44,671 nt of DNA from Tuberibacillus calidus DSM 17572 (GTDB lineage Bacteria; Bacillota; Bacilli; Bacillales; Sporolactobacillaceae): assembly GCF_000430685.1 (NCBI RefSeq), contig NZ_KE387195.1:37037-81707 (forward strand), given 5' to 3'. Shown piece by piece: positions 1 through 7,323 of this stretch. How positions within the stretch are numbered: position 1 is the first letter of the stretch; the number at the start of each line of letters is the position of its first letter. The notes under the pieces are model-generated. The model searched no databases, had not been told where the DNA came from, and saw only the letters and a list, made by a program, of their open reading frames with translations. The position numbers and the translations under genes are program-made.

Positions 1-140
1 GTCAACATTTTCGCCGGTTTTGCGGATGCGGCCTTCTTATTTTCTTTTGACCCTGTCGCATCGGTTTTGGTGTCTGAACAACCTGCCAAAACCCCAAGCA
101 ATAACAACACAGCCATTCCCCTCATGATGAACTTTTTCAA
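1..140 (-). CDS. Lipoprotein, N-terminal fragment at window edge
   Basis: This is the 5' end of a lipoprotein gene that runs off the left edge of the window. It starts at a TTG (revcomp of 138-140) a few bases after a run of G in the reverse strand, which serves as the ribosome binding site. The N-terminus has a short hydrophobic signal peptide ending in the lipobox VLAGC, followed by a Lys/Ala-rich linker. The stretch matches the complete lipoprotein gene at 4632-5468 almost base for base, so it is a second copy of that gene or of its 5' end. Whether the rest of this copy is intact cannot be seen. The function would be that of the full paralogue (surface lipoprotein with OB-fold and DUF4352-like parts). 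Confidence 0.7.
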   Translation of the reverse strand, partial: MKKFIMRGMAVLLLLGVLAGCSDTKTDATGSKENKKAASAKPAKML

Positions 141-153
141 AAGTGATCCCCCT
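1..153. repeat. Direct repeat, copy 1 (lipoprotein 5' end)
   Basis: Bases 1-153 match 5329-5481 with only a few substitutions, including the start codon and the G-rich ribosome binding site. Similarity ends abruptly at about 153. Beyond this point the upstream DNA of the two copies is unrelated, so the junction is a duplication or recombination boundary. Confidence 0.9.
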
Positions 154-477
154 CGTATAATAAGTTTCAAATCCATAGTTGATGTCTATTTCCAGTTCAT
201 TTTTACACATTGACAAGTGAATAGAGGTTTTGTATTCCGGGCGAAGAGGGATAACGAGTCTGTCATCGAAATTCATGGGACCGCAATGTCATTGTAGGAT
301 TGGAGGTCATTATCATGGTAACCCAGATTTTTATGGAACTATTCAAATTTAAGCGTCGAAAAGAAAATAGTGGTTTAAAAGGAAAGATCTCATCACATAC
401 ATGAGCATTTTTGTTTTGAGAGATTGGGAACATAATATTATTTTTTGGTGTTAAACCTTCGTTTTCGCGTCTTATTC
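154..477 (-). other. Gene-poor stretch with ORF remnants
   Basis: No intact gene is visible. On the minus strand a 41-codon open segment (154-276, beginning MNFDDRLVIPLRPEYKTS) runs into the duplicated lipoprotein 5' end out of frame. A second open frame (263-481) overlaps it. Neither has a convincing ribosome binding site. The segment looks like gene debris cut by the duplication. The family is not recognised. Confidence 0.4.
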
Positions 478-999
478 TCATTTATTTTGTTTGGCGATAT
501 TAAGAGCTTTTATTAAACCTTTAGGATTCTTTGTTCCTATTACTATAGTTTGTCCTGACTTCATTTTTATTTTTATAGCCTTTTTTCCGTGGATGGTGTA
601 TGCCTTTTCTCCCTTTATATTAAACCTAATACCCCAACCACCAAACTGTCGAATGGGACGATGATTGGTTTCACTGTAGTCAATAATATCATTAAAAGAA
701 AATTTTATATAGTGGCGATGCATAGGGAAATAACGAAGGAAAAGGCCATCCTGGTTTACTATTAATTTTATGTTTAGTGAAGCTATAAACAGAGGAAAGA
801 GAAGTCCAAAAATAATAAATGCCACAATAAGCATTCCGTCGGGGGCAGGTTTGGAACCAAAAGGCTCATTAAAAAACACTTGTTTAATAAATCCATACCA
901 AAAACACATTGCTAGTAAAATTATTAAAACCCACACCCACCATTGTTTTAATCTTTGGCTCTCATGGAAAAGTACTCCAGCCGGATCCTTTTTTCCCAT
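478..999 (-). CDS. Small membrane protein, two TM helices plus PH-like tail (DUF6141-like)
   Basis: The product is 173 residues starting at MGKKDPAGVLFHESQRLKQ. I chose the ATG at 999 because GGGAG lies 7 bases upstream; the longer upstream frame has no such signal. Two hydrophobic helices lie at about residues 22-40 and 55-80. A basic, beta-rich C-terminal half follows, with the pattern of bacterial PH-like membrane domains. The N-terminal FHE-QR pattern recalls DUF6141 proteins as I remember them. Its role is unknown. It is the last minus-strand gene after the sdp-like operon and its DCC oxidoreductase, so a part in self-protection against the toxin is conceivable, but only position suggests this. 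Confidence 0.65.
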   Translation of the reverse strand: MGKKDPAGVLFHESQRLKQWWVWVLIILLAMCFWYGFIKQVFFNEPFGSKPAPDGMLIVAFIIFGLLFPLFIASLNIKLIVNQDGLFLRYFPMHRHYIKFSFNDIIDYSETNHRPIRQFGGWGIRFNIKGEKAYTIHGKKAIKIKMKSGQTIVIGTKNPKGLIKALNIAKQNK

Positions 1000-1140
1000 A
1001 GTTACACTCCCATCTTTACTAAATAAATCACACAATAATCATACGCCTTTCTAACTTTTATTCAAGGTTAAAAAGATAGAATCTACAATTGTATAGTTAT
1101 CCATAAATTGTATTATTATCGGATTATAAAGTTACCTATC

Positions 1141-1548
1141 TTAATGCTTTTGTTGCCTAGTATCTTTGTCAATCTGACAATCAACATTACAATGACCAAC
1201 CGGTATTACAATTCTTCTCTTAGCTATAAAATCGTATATATAGTTACCCAATCCCACAATGCTTAAGAATTTTAATGGAAACCATAGCAAACATAAAACA
1301 GGTATCCTTATAAGCATTACTGCAAAAGCATCTATGCCAGAATATATTTTCTCTGTTTTCATATTTCTGACGTGTATCCTTTTTTCTAAATTACTTTTTG
1401 ATATCTCAATACCCTGTAAATGTGTATCCTCTCTAAAGGATTGCATTTGAATAAGATTAAACCAATCTAACTTATTAATCTTCTTCATAATTGAAGTACA
1501 TACTGGACACCAACCATCATAATAAACTTCTATTCTTGAAACAACCAT
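1141..1548 (-). CDS. DCC-family (DUF393) thiol-disulfide oxidoreductase-like protein
   Basis: A 135-residue protein with the DCC signature YYDGWCPVC near the N-terminus (CPVC as the putative redox pair), the mid-protein G-x-x-A segment, a hydrophobic stretch around residues 80-100 and an R-rich end. ATG at 1548 follows AAAGGTGAC at good spacing. The 8-residue longer frame would start inside a perfect hairpin (1566-1604) and is less likely. DCC proteins are thioredoxin-like and often neighbour or fuse to HTTM/VKGC-type membrane proteins. Here the gene sits directly downstream of SdpA, SdpB (HTTM-like) and SdpC homologues, so it probably belongs to toxin maturation or redox handling. That role is inference. 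Confidence 0.8.
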   Translation of the reverse strand: MVVSRIEVYYDGWCPVCTSIMKKINKLDWFNLIQMQSFREDTHLQGIEISKSNLEKRIHVRNMKTEKIYSGIDAFAVMLIRIPVLCLLWFPLKFLSIVGLGNYIYDFIAKRRIVIPVGHCNVDCQIDKDTRQQKH

Positions 1549-1565
1549 ATTGTCACCTTTACCTA

Positions 1566-1604
1566 GAATCATATGGACGCAATGTGACCGCGTCCATATG
1601 ATTC
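1566..1604. repeat. Perfect 15-bp inverted repeat between sdpC-like gene and DCC gene
   Basis: Arms at 1566-1580 and 1590-1604 are perfectly complementary, with a 9-base loop. On the minus strand it lies 6 bases past the stop codon of the SdpC-like gene and is not followed by a T-run, so it is not a classical terminator for that strand. It could protect the 3' end of the toxin mRNA, act as a partial attenuator that lowers expression of the downstream gene, or bind a regulator. Confidence 0.85.
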
Positions 1605-1609
1605 CCTTT

Positions 1610-2272
1610 TTAGTTGCTTGCTAATCTCTCAGAGATTTCAGAAATGAATTCTTCTTTTGCTAGATCACTTGATGTGTTTTTTGTATTTTTCGGATACATC
1701 CAAAAACCTGCCCATAGCCATACGTCTACTGCAGCAGCAACATTGATTGCAGCACCAGCAGTATGAACTACACCAGCATATGCATAAACAAAAGTTACTA
1801 TGACGCAATCCGTGCCAATTTCAGGATATTTTAATTCTGGGTATTTTCCATTAATATCTTTGAAAGCTTCTTTAATTACTTTTTTTACTTCTTGTCCCTC
1901 TTGGTCAATTAAGTACGGGTTCCCACTTTCGATTACAGTTTTAAAGTGATTGAAGAAATTAGGGGAATTCTTATTAATCTGGCTAATCACTAAATCAACA
2001 GCCTTTAGTGATTCTTTACTATTTGTTAATTCTAGTTGACTTTTGCCCCACATTTCGGGGAAAAGTTTTGCAACGTCACCTTGACCAAAAACTAAACCTC
2101 GAAATAACTCTTCGCCACTATACTTTTGACTTTTTTCCGATTGTGTGGGAACAATCTTTTTATCTGTTGTTTTTGCGTTTGCAAATGGCGAAAATGAGAA
2201 GCTTAAACACAGGCACAATGCTAATAAAGAAACAAAAACTTTAGTAGAGTGACCTTTTCCTCGACCCAGCAT
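1610..2272 (-). CDS. sdpC: SdpC-like toxin precursor (sporulation-delaying/cannibalism peptide family)
   Basis: A 220-residue precursor. Residues 1-33 form a Sec signal peptide (hydrophobic core about 11-29, ANA cleavage site). The propeptide carries the family motif YSGEELFRGLVFGQGDVAKL (51-70), matching the FSGEDYFRGLLFGQGE region of B. subtilis SdpC. The region matching the mature SDP peptide begins at Cys156 and is followed by an Ala/Val/Trp-rich hydrophobic helix pair to about residue 194. B. subtilis SDP has two cysteines forming a disulfide; here the second is replaced and Cys156 is the only one outside the signal peptide. The ATG at 2272 follows an excellent AAAGGAGGTGAT site. It is the third gene of an sdpA-sdpB-sdpC operon. 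Confidence 0.9.
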   Translation of the reverse strand: MLGRGKGHSTKVFVSLLALCLCLSFSFSPFANAKTTDKKIVPTQSEKSQKYSGEELFRGLVFGQGDVAKLFPEMWGKSQLELTNSKESLKAVDLVISQINKNSPNFFNHFKTVIESGNPYLIDQEGQEVKKVIKEAFKDINGKYPELKYPEIGTDCVIVTFVYAYAGVVHTAGAAINVAAAVDVWLWAGFWMYPKNTKNTSSDLAKEEFISEISERLASN

Positions 2273-2277
2273 CTATA

Positions 2278-3267
2278 TCACCTCCTTTCAAAAAGTGTTG
2301 TGTTATGCACCTTTTTTTCCTTAATTTTTTCGCTTTTTAAGGTGTGAAAATTAGTGAAAAGACCTCGGAAAAGCGGTATCTTTATAAACTTAAATTCTTT
2401 CTCTACTGGTCTTAAATATAAAATTAAAGCACCAATCATTATTAGTGAAAAGCTGTAAAGTCCTAACATGACAGCAAATATGGTATGTAAAGATATACCT
2501 AATATTAGAAACCATTTTCTGTGTTTCTTTTTTATAAAGAAACCCGCAAATAACAATAACTCCGCAATTATTGTTCCCCATGTCGGGATTAAAACCCATA
2601 TACTAGTTAAGAAGGGCTCAAAAATCTTTGATAACAAAGGTGGCAACCCAAGCATATTGGTTTTCATATAATAATAAACAGCTGTCCCATTCATCCAATC
2701 GCTGACTGAAGTTTTAGCCATCGAAGCGTTTAAATAAATTATCGCAACTTGTATTCTAATTGCTACGAAACAAACTAAAGCTATTGTTCTATTAATTACA
2801 GACATATTGGTGATTTGAAATTTTTTCTCCCTTTGCCAATGCCACTTACGAGAGTCCGTGAGTGTAATAGGTATTAACATAAGGGTTAATATAGTTGCAA
2901 CTTGTTCACCACCATCTAGTGTTTTAGCAGATGTTTGTAAACTAAATACTATCCACCAATGTAAAATACCTGTATATCGAGGACGCCATCCGGAAGCAAC
3001 AACTATCAAGATGACAACAGCTAACCATCGAAGAATCTCTAAATATGTGTAATTAAAAGGCACTGTACAAAAATAGTTGATAGGCGTTGTACAAGTCCGG
3101 CTTGCGTCAATACCTGCAGCTGGTCTAAAAAATATCCAAGAAGGATTAACCGCCAAAGTAATAGCTGTAGACAGAGCTATAATAGTTCTAGCTAACCCAT
3201 AAACATTTGTCCATGGGTTTATAGAAGTTGACCATATTAAAATACTTTCACCTAGTTTTTTGAGCAT
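2278..3267 (-). CDS. sdpB: SdpB-like integral membrane maturation protein (HTTM-like)
   Basis: A 329-residue polytopic membrane protein with about six to seven hydrophobic segments. It has the architecture of SdpB, a relative of the HTTM/vitamin-K-dependent carboxylase membrane domain. In B. subtilis, SdpA and SdpB are both required to convert secreted SdpC into active SDP toxin. Its start overlaps the end of the SdpA-like gene by 16 bases and its stop lies 5 bases before the SdpC-like start, so the three genes are translationally coupled. The C-terminal end is basic and cytoplasmic-looking. The assignment rests on order, length (B. subtilis SdpB is of similar size) and topology. Confidence 0.88.
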   Translation of the reverse strand: MLKKLGESILIWSTSINPWTNVYGLARTIIALSTAITLAVNPSWIFFRPAAGIDASRTCTTPINYFCTVPFNYTYLEILRWLAVVILIVVASGWRPRYTGILHWWIVFSLQTSAKTLDGGEQVATILTLMLIPITLTDSRKWHWQREKKFQITNMSVINRTIALVCFVAIRIQVAIIYLNASMAKTSVSDWMNGTAVYYYMKTNMLGLPPLLSKIFEPFLTSIWVLIPTWGTIIAELLLFAGFFIKKKHRKWFLILGISLHTIFAVMLGLYSFSLIMIGALILYLRPVEKEFKFIKIPLFRGLFTNFHTLKSEKIKEKKVHNTTLFERR

Positions 3268-3818
3268 TTTACATTCACCACTGTTATTTTATAGGGGTGT
3301 TTCACATTCTTTAATTTACTCCATGCCCATACTGTTGGTTCTTTTTTTACCAACCCAATTTTTCCACAAATTGTCGCGTGAGGCGTGGTGTTGTTTATCG
3401 TTAATACTGGGCTTTTATTATTAAAGTATGTCCACATATTTCCTTGATAATTTTCCCAATCACTCTTTGGTATTTCATACTCAATTAATCCAACCTCTAT
3501 CCCTTGTGCCCTTCCGTATCTACTTATACCAAAGAGGTTTTCAGGAGTATTGTTAGGCCATGCAACTGCTTCTGCTTTCGTTTGTATATCATATACGTAA
3601 TCATCTTCTGATCTAGGATCTTTAGTAAAAAAACCCCACCCCTGTGGAAACCAACTAATAGTATTCACTTTTTTTTCAAATGGCAATTTTAGTGGATTAT
3701 AAGGTAATGCCTGGTGTAATGAGTAAACAAACACTAATAACCAAATCAAAGCAACTGACAAAAATACCGCACTCAATAAATAAAGATTAACATTTTCCCA
3801 TTTTTTTAAATCCTTCAT
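3252..3818 (-). CDS. sdpA: SdpA-like toxin maturation protein
   Basis: 188 residues with one N-terminal transmembrane helix (about 13-35) followed by a soluble domain carrying the SdpA hallmark FPQGWGFFTKDPR (about 57-69). In B. subtilis SdpA is a membrane-associated partner of SdpB in producing the mature SDP peptide. ATG at 3818 is preceded by AAGGAAGGG. It is the first gene of the operon, with a good sigma-A-like promoter immediately upstream (3848-3875). Two cysteines (near residues 150 and 185) lie in the C-terminal half. The whole locus is AT-rich. Confidence 0.9.
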   Translation of the reverse strand: MKDLKKWENVNLYLLSAVFLSVALIWLLVFVYSLHQALPYNPLKLPFEKKVNTISWFPQGWGFFTKDPRSEDDYVYDIQTKAEAVAWPNNTPENLFGISRYGRAQGIEVGLIEYEIPKSDWENYQGNMWTYFNNKSPVLTINNTTPHATICGKIGLVKKEPTVWAWSKLKNVKHPYKITVVNVKCSKN

Positions 3819-3847
3819 TTTACCAGCCCTTCCTTTCTGTGACCTTA

Positions 3848-3875
3848 ATTATACCATTATTTACAGAAATGTTAA
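3848..3875 (-). promoter_or_regulatory. Candidate sigma-A promoter of the sdpABC-like operon
   Basis: On the minus strand TTAACA (3870-3875) and TATAAT (3848-3853) are separated by 16 bases and lie about 30 bases upstream of the SdpA-like start codon. No clear operator dyad is visible next to it. Confidence 0.65.
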
Positions 3876-4239
3876 TAAATAAAATAAAACAAATATATTA
3901 TTTTTTACGACATATTTCAACAATTTTAATGGCATAGTAATAGGTTTAATGTAATGCAAGAAATTTTATAGACATTAGACTTTCATGATAAACACCAATA
4001 AAAAAGGTATTATCATCTAATATAAAATTAAAAAGAATATAACAAACACCACTATTGAGTGTTTTCCCTCAATATCGTCGGAGTAAGATGGAAGGGGGAC
4101 TAAATGATCGTCAATAGGTTTATTCTATTGGAAAATACAAACCCAAGAGTTGTTCCGTAGTTTCTAAATAAAGACAAAGAAAAATACCACTCTTGTCATG
4201 TTTTAGAGCCACTAGTAACATATAGAGAGCCGGTAGGCG
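3876..4239. other. Intergenic, no gene seen
   Basis: AT-rich DNA between the sdp-like promoter and the group II intron relic. I see no ORF with a ribosome binding site and no recognisable RNA. The sequence between about 4080 and 4240 could include the degraded distal part of the intron, but no domain V could be found. Confidence 0.5.
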
Positions 4240-4583
4240 TAAACTCTTATACAGCATAGTTCAGCGGGCATTCGCATGCCCGGTTACGCAATGTGTTGTG
4301 CGTATCTATCAGATCTCCCAGGGTAAGCGCACATTCTTCCTCTCCATGTCCCCACTCCATTTACTGTGTATGCCCTTCGGCAGTATGGTCTTTGACTTGT
4401 CTTGCAGCCTTTCCCAAGCATACCTAGCCTTATATGAAGTTCGTGTTCCTTGGGGCGGAGATTTGCCTCCGACTTCCTTCAGATTCCAGGTCACCCAGGA
4501 CACCCTTGTCTTAAGTTAACTACTACTACTGCCTTCGTAGTTCGGGACTTGAACCCTATAGAATGTGCGCATGCCTGGCGCAC
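4240..4583 (-). ncRNA. Group IIC intron relic (5' domains, no ORF, no domain V seen)
   Basis: Read on the minus strand, the segment begins GTGCG at 4583 and shows conserved blocks of bacterial class C group II introns in order: GTGCGCCAGGCATG, CTATAGGGTTCAAGTCC, AAGGGTGTCC, GGAATCTGAAGGAAGTC, GAGGAACACGAACTTCATAT, AAGGCTAGGTATG and TTACCCTGGGAGATCTG (ending about 4311). These follow the order of domain I of the Oceanobacillus iheyensis-type ribozyme as I recall it. After about 4311 there is a GC hairpin but no reverse transcriptase ORF and no recognisable domain V/VI, so the element is 3'-truncated and presumably dead. Its 5' end abuts the T-run of the terminator at 4588-4617, the classic class C target. 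Apparent ORFs here are ribozyme structure, not genes. Confidence 0.85.
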
Positions 4584-4587
4584 AAGA

Positions 4588-4617
4588 AAAAAGGCTCTTC
4601 CGCCGTGGAAGAACCTT
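4588..4617 (-). terminator. Rho-independent terminator of the lipoprotein gene; intron target
   Basis: On the minus strand an AGGTTCTTCC/GGAAGAGCCT stem with a short loop is followed by TTTTTTCTT and then immediately by the GTGCG of the group II intron. It lies about 15 bases past the lipoprotein stop codon. Confidence 0.9.
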
Positions 4618-4631
4618 TCGCCTATTCCTGT

Positions 4632-5468
4632 TTAATACTTAATTTCAAACTGGAACGGATGAAACTCAAGATCATAGTTTTCTGATGACACTTCCATGTT
4701 CAGTTTTAAGGTGCCAGAGGTTTGGTCCAGTTTCGGGTAAACAAGCATGCCTTGCGTCTTGACCCCCGGGAGAATTTCCGACTGGTTTTCCGGATAGTTG
4801 AGCGTATCATCTTTTATATCATATTGTTTATTTCCAGCTACGAGTTTGGCATTAAAATCATAGAACTCCACTTTATCCTTCGTCGTGTTGTTAATTTCAT
4901 AGTAAATGCGCGTTTCGTTTTCCGCGATTTCAAGCTTCGTCAGTTTCATTTTGTAGCCATGCTGATCCTGTTCTTTATTGATGTCGACTGTTTTCAAGGC
5001 CGGTGCAAAGGCTGTCACATAGTCGCTTTTTTCGATTTTATCGGCAACAATGACGGGTGCCTCAATTTTGCCACCAAACGCATTTTCACCGGAGAAAGAA
5101 TCTTTAACTTTACCGACCACATGAATGACATCGTCCACTTTGACATCTAGATTCGGATCGTCAATCCCGATAATCACATTCCCTTCCCCGTTTTCCGGCT
5201 TGGTGAAAGCCTGAAGATATGTCCCCTTATCATCTTTTTCAGGATCTACAAAAACTTGTGCATAGAAATCCACTTTCGCTCCTTTATATTTCTTAGGATT
5301 CGAAAGCATCTTGTCAAACTCTTCCTTCGTCAACATTTTCGCCGGTTTTGCGGATGCGGCCTTCTTATTTTCTTTTGACCCTGTCGCATCGGTTTTGGTG
5401 TCTGAACAACCTGCCAAAACCCCCAGCAATAACAACACAGCCATTCCCATCATGATGAACTTTTTCAA
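4632..5468 (-). CDS. Surface lipoprotein, OB-fold-like domain plus DUF4352-like domain
   Basis: 278 residues beginning at a TTG (revcomp of 5466-5468) placed a few bases after GGGGGGATCAC; the 27-residue longer frame lacks a ribosome binding site and would bury the signal peptide. Lipobox VLAGC anchors the protein to the outer face of the membrane. A Lys/Ala-rich linker is followed by an OB-fold-like domain (about 45-135, with VDDVIHVVGKVKDSF resembling tRNA_anti-like repeats) and an immunoglobulin-like C-terminal half (about 145-278) of the DUF4352 type. The precise role is unknown. Its 5' end is duplicated at the window start. A terminator hairpin sits both upstream (5513-5535) and downstream of it. 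Confidence 0.85.
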   Translation of the reverse strand: MKKFIMMGMAVLLLLGVLAGCSDTKTDATGSKENKKAASAKPAKMLTKEEFDKMLSNPKKYKGAKVDFYAQVFVDPEKDDKGTYLQAFTKPENGEGNVIIGIDDPNLDVKVDDVIHVVGKVKDSFSGENAFGGKIEAPVIVADKIEKSDYVTAFAPALKTVDINKEQDQHGYKMKLTKLEIAENETRIYYEINNTTKDKVEFYDFNAKLVAGNKQYDIKDDTLNYPENQSEILPGVKTQGMLVYPKLDQTSGTLKLNMEVSSENYDLEFHPFQFEIKY

Positions 5469-5481
5469 AAGTGATCCCCCC
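5329..5481. repeat. Direct repeat, copy 2 (lipoprotein 5' end)
   Basis: Matches bases 1-153 nearly exactly. The shared segment covers the ribosome binding site, signal peptide and linker of the lipoprotein gene and ends right upstream of the start region. Confidence 0.9.
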
Positions 5482-5512
5482 TGATTAAGAACTACATTCA
5501 GTATATAAAAAA

Positions 5513-5535
5513 GGGTATCCCGAAAATGGGATACC
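5513..5535 (-). terminator. Terminator hairpin upstream of the lipoprotein gene
   Basis: GGTATCCC (5514-5521) pairs with GGGATACC (5528-5535). On the minus strand the stem is followed by a T-rich run. It would stop minus-strand transcripts about 45 bases before the lipoprotein start, so it either insulates the gene or acts as a leader attenuator. Confidence 0.65.
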
Positions 5536-5771
5536 TCGTTAAAAGCCAATGCGTTTTTGAAAAGTCGTTATTGAAACAAAAAAGTTAGAAAAATCAATCT
5601 TATGTTATGATAATTAATAAATATCAATAAATTATTGTGTGAAATGTTATAACATGCTATTCAAAATTTTGGGGAGAGCTTCATGATCAACTTCCTGAAT
5701 TATCCCTTTAAATTGATCTTCAAAATGAAACCATCTATCCTTTGAAATTCAGAATGATGGGAGTGGCCGAT

Positions 5772-6677
5772 GTGGGCGATATTAAATTGTTTCATATACA
5801 TAATAATACAGTGACTGAATTGACCGGAAAATCCATGACGATTGAGAAATCTTTACAAACATTAATGGAGCGTCATTTAGAGGTATTCCTCGGCGTAAAA
5901 TTTCTCGCATCAGAATACTCAACGGGTAAATCTCACAGTGGGCGTATTGATACACTCGGCATTGATGAAAACTATTGTCCTGTTATCATTGAATACAAAC
6001 GGTCTTTAAACGAAAATGTGATTAACCAAGGGCTTTTTTACCTCGATTGGTTGTTAGATCATCGAGCCGAATTTAAATTGCTAGTCATGGAAAAATACGG
6101 TATGGAGATGGCCAACCAAATCGATTGGAGCACACCACGTTTATTATGTATTGCTGGTGGATTTACAAGATATGATGAGCATGCCGTGCAACAGATTAAC
6201 AGAAACATTGAATTATATCAATATAAATATTACGATAATGAATTCCTATTACTCGATTTGGTTAACGCCACGACAGGGCAAGTGACTGATTCTAAAGAAA
6301 ACCATAACCAAACGATTAGAAATAACACTGTTTCCGATTATTTAACAAAAGCATCGACATCATTAACGGATCTATTTGAAAACCTCAAATCATTCATTAC
6401 GGCACTCGGAGATGATGTCCAAGTAAAACAACTAAAACATTATATAGCATTTAAACGCATTAAAAACTTTGCATGTGTGGAAGTACATCCCCATTCCGAA
6501 AAATTGCTGGTTTATGTAAAAGTTAACCCAGAGACCGTCGAACTTGAGCAAGGCTTTTCTAGAGATGTCCGTAATATCGGCCATTACGGCACTGGGGATT
6601 TGGAGATTACAATCAAAAATCAAACAGATCTGGATAAGGCAAAGAAATTAATAGAGACGAGTTATGAATTAAACTAA
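5772..6677 (+). CDS. NucS-like PD-(D/E)XK / DUF5655 domain protein
   Basis: About 301 residues. I prefer the GTG at 5772 (V-G-D-I-K-L-F), because GGGAG lies 8 bases upstream and relatives as I recall begin GDIKLF; an in-frame ATG at 5757 is the alternative. Residues about 25-165 resemble the nuclease domain of NucS/DUF91, with GRIDTLGID followed by CPVIIEYKR giving the D...E-x-K active-site pattern. The C-terminal part (about 190-301, ending in a TGDLEITI...LI-TSYE motif) is the DUF5655 domain. Proteins of this kind are widespread in bacteria; DNA binding or repair/defence is likely, but the substrate is unknown. It stands alone, transcribed toward the right. Confidence 0.8.
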   Translation: MGDIKLFHIHNNTVTELTGKSMTIEKSLQTLMERHLEVFLGVKFLASEYSTGKSHSGRIDTLGIDENYCPVIIEYKRSLNENVINQGLFYLDWLLDHRAEFKLLVMEKYGMEMANQIDWSTPRLLCIAGGFTRYDEHAVQQINRNIELYQYKYYDNEFLLLDLVNATTGQVTDSKENHNQTIRNNTVSDYLTKASTSLTDLFENLKSFITALGDDVQVKQLKHYIAFKRIKNFACVEVHPHSEKLLVYVKVNPETVELEQGFSRDVRNIGHYGTGDLEITIKNQTDLDKAKKLIETSYELN

Positions 6678-6854
6678 AACGTGCTACTACTGTATTGTTT
6701 GGAGTGGCAAAACTTTAAGACTCTATCAATTGTCAGATCGGATCCTAAACACGCGCAGGTATGGAGTGTGAATCAGGATATTGACATGTATAGCTGGATC
6801 CCTCCATTTTAAAGAAAGCTCATCTGATTGGCTGTTTACATGCAGCTGTAGAGT
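6678..6854. other. Intergenic, nothing recognised
   Basis: Short gene-free stretch after the DUF5655 gene. No terminator with a T-run and no ORF with a ribosome binding site were found. Confidence 0.4.
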
Positions 6855-7029
6855 GCGAAAAAGTGGATCATCTCCTTTTTCTCTTTTGATAGAAAAATAG
6901 AATAAACACGAAGATAATCCACGCTGTCATTAGATAGTGAATATTTTGTTAACCAAGTTCATATGTGGGTACCAAAAGGATATACCGATAAATAGCAGGA
7001 ATAATCCTGGGGCAAAATGAAGGGCCCAT
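6855..7029 (-). pseudogene. Frameshifted copy of the 55-residue membrane protein at 13827-13994
   Basis: This stretch is a diverged copy of 13811-13994. The shared peptide reads LFLLFIGISFWYPHMNLVNKI here against LLLFIGVSFWYPKMNMVNKI there. In this copy the start codon region is altered and the frame is broken after NKI, although the DNA downstream (GCGTGGATTATCTTC and the YQKRKRR-coding tail) is still recognisable. Its 5' end overlaps the ribosome binding site of the plus-strand gene at 7048. Confidence 0.75.
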
Positions 7030-7047
7030 TTCGAAGGAGATAGTTCA

Positions 7048-7323
7048 ATGAACAAGAATTGGATCAGCATCTTTATATGGTCGATTCTATTGGCACTCTT
7101 TTTAGTGACCATTTTCTTCGGCGGGCTGATGTTATATGCGCTGTTTACGTACCATTCTTATGACATCGGCGGGGTGTACAGCATCACCGTTCATAAAAAG
7201 CACCCGTCGTTTGATCTGACCGTCAGCAGCGGATTCTTGTGCGTTTTTCTGATCACGGTCCTTTTCTTCATTTTAGTTTTCAGTCTCGCTCAGCTCCTGC
7301 GTACCCGCCGTAACAACAGCTAA
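7048..7323 (+). CDS. Small two-helix membrane protein, hypothetical
   Basis: 91 residues with two strong transmembrane helices (about 8-32 and 60-83), an extracytoplasmic loop of about 27 residues and a basic C-terminus (RTRRNNS) predicted cytoplasmic. ATG is preceded by GAAGGAGATAG at good spacing. I do not recognise the family. No co-oriented neighbour is close. Confidence 0.7.
   Translation: MNKNWISIFIWSILLALFLVTIFFGGLMLYALFTYHSYDIGGVYSITVHKKHPSFDLTVSSGFLCVFLITVLFFILVFSLAQLLRTRRNNS

Noticed and set aside
4298-4635. Overlapping ORFs of 60-73 codons on both strands
   Set aside because: They lie inside the group IIC intron relic; conserved ribozyme structure explains the open frames.
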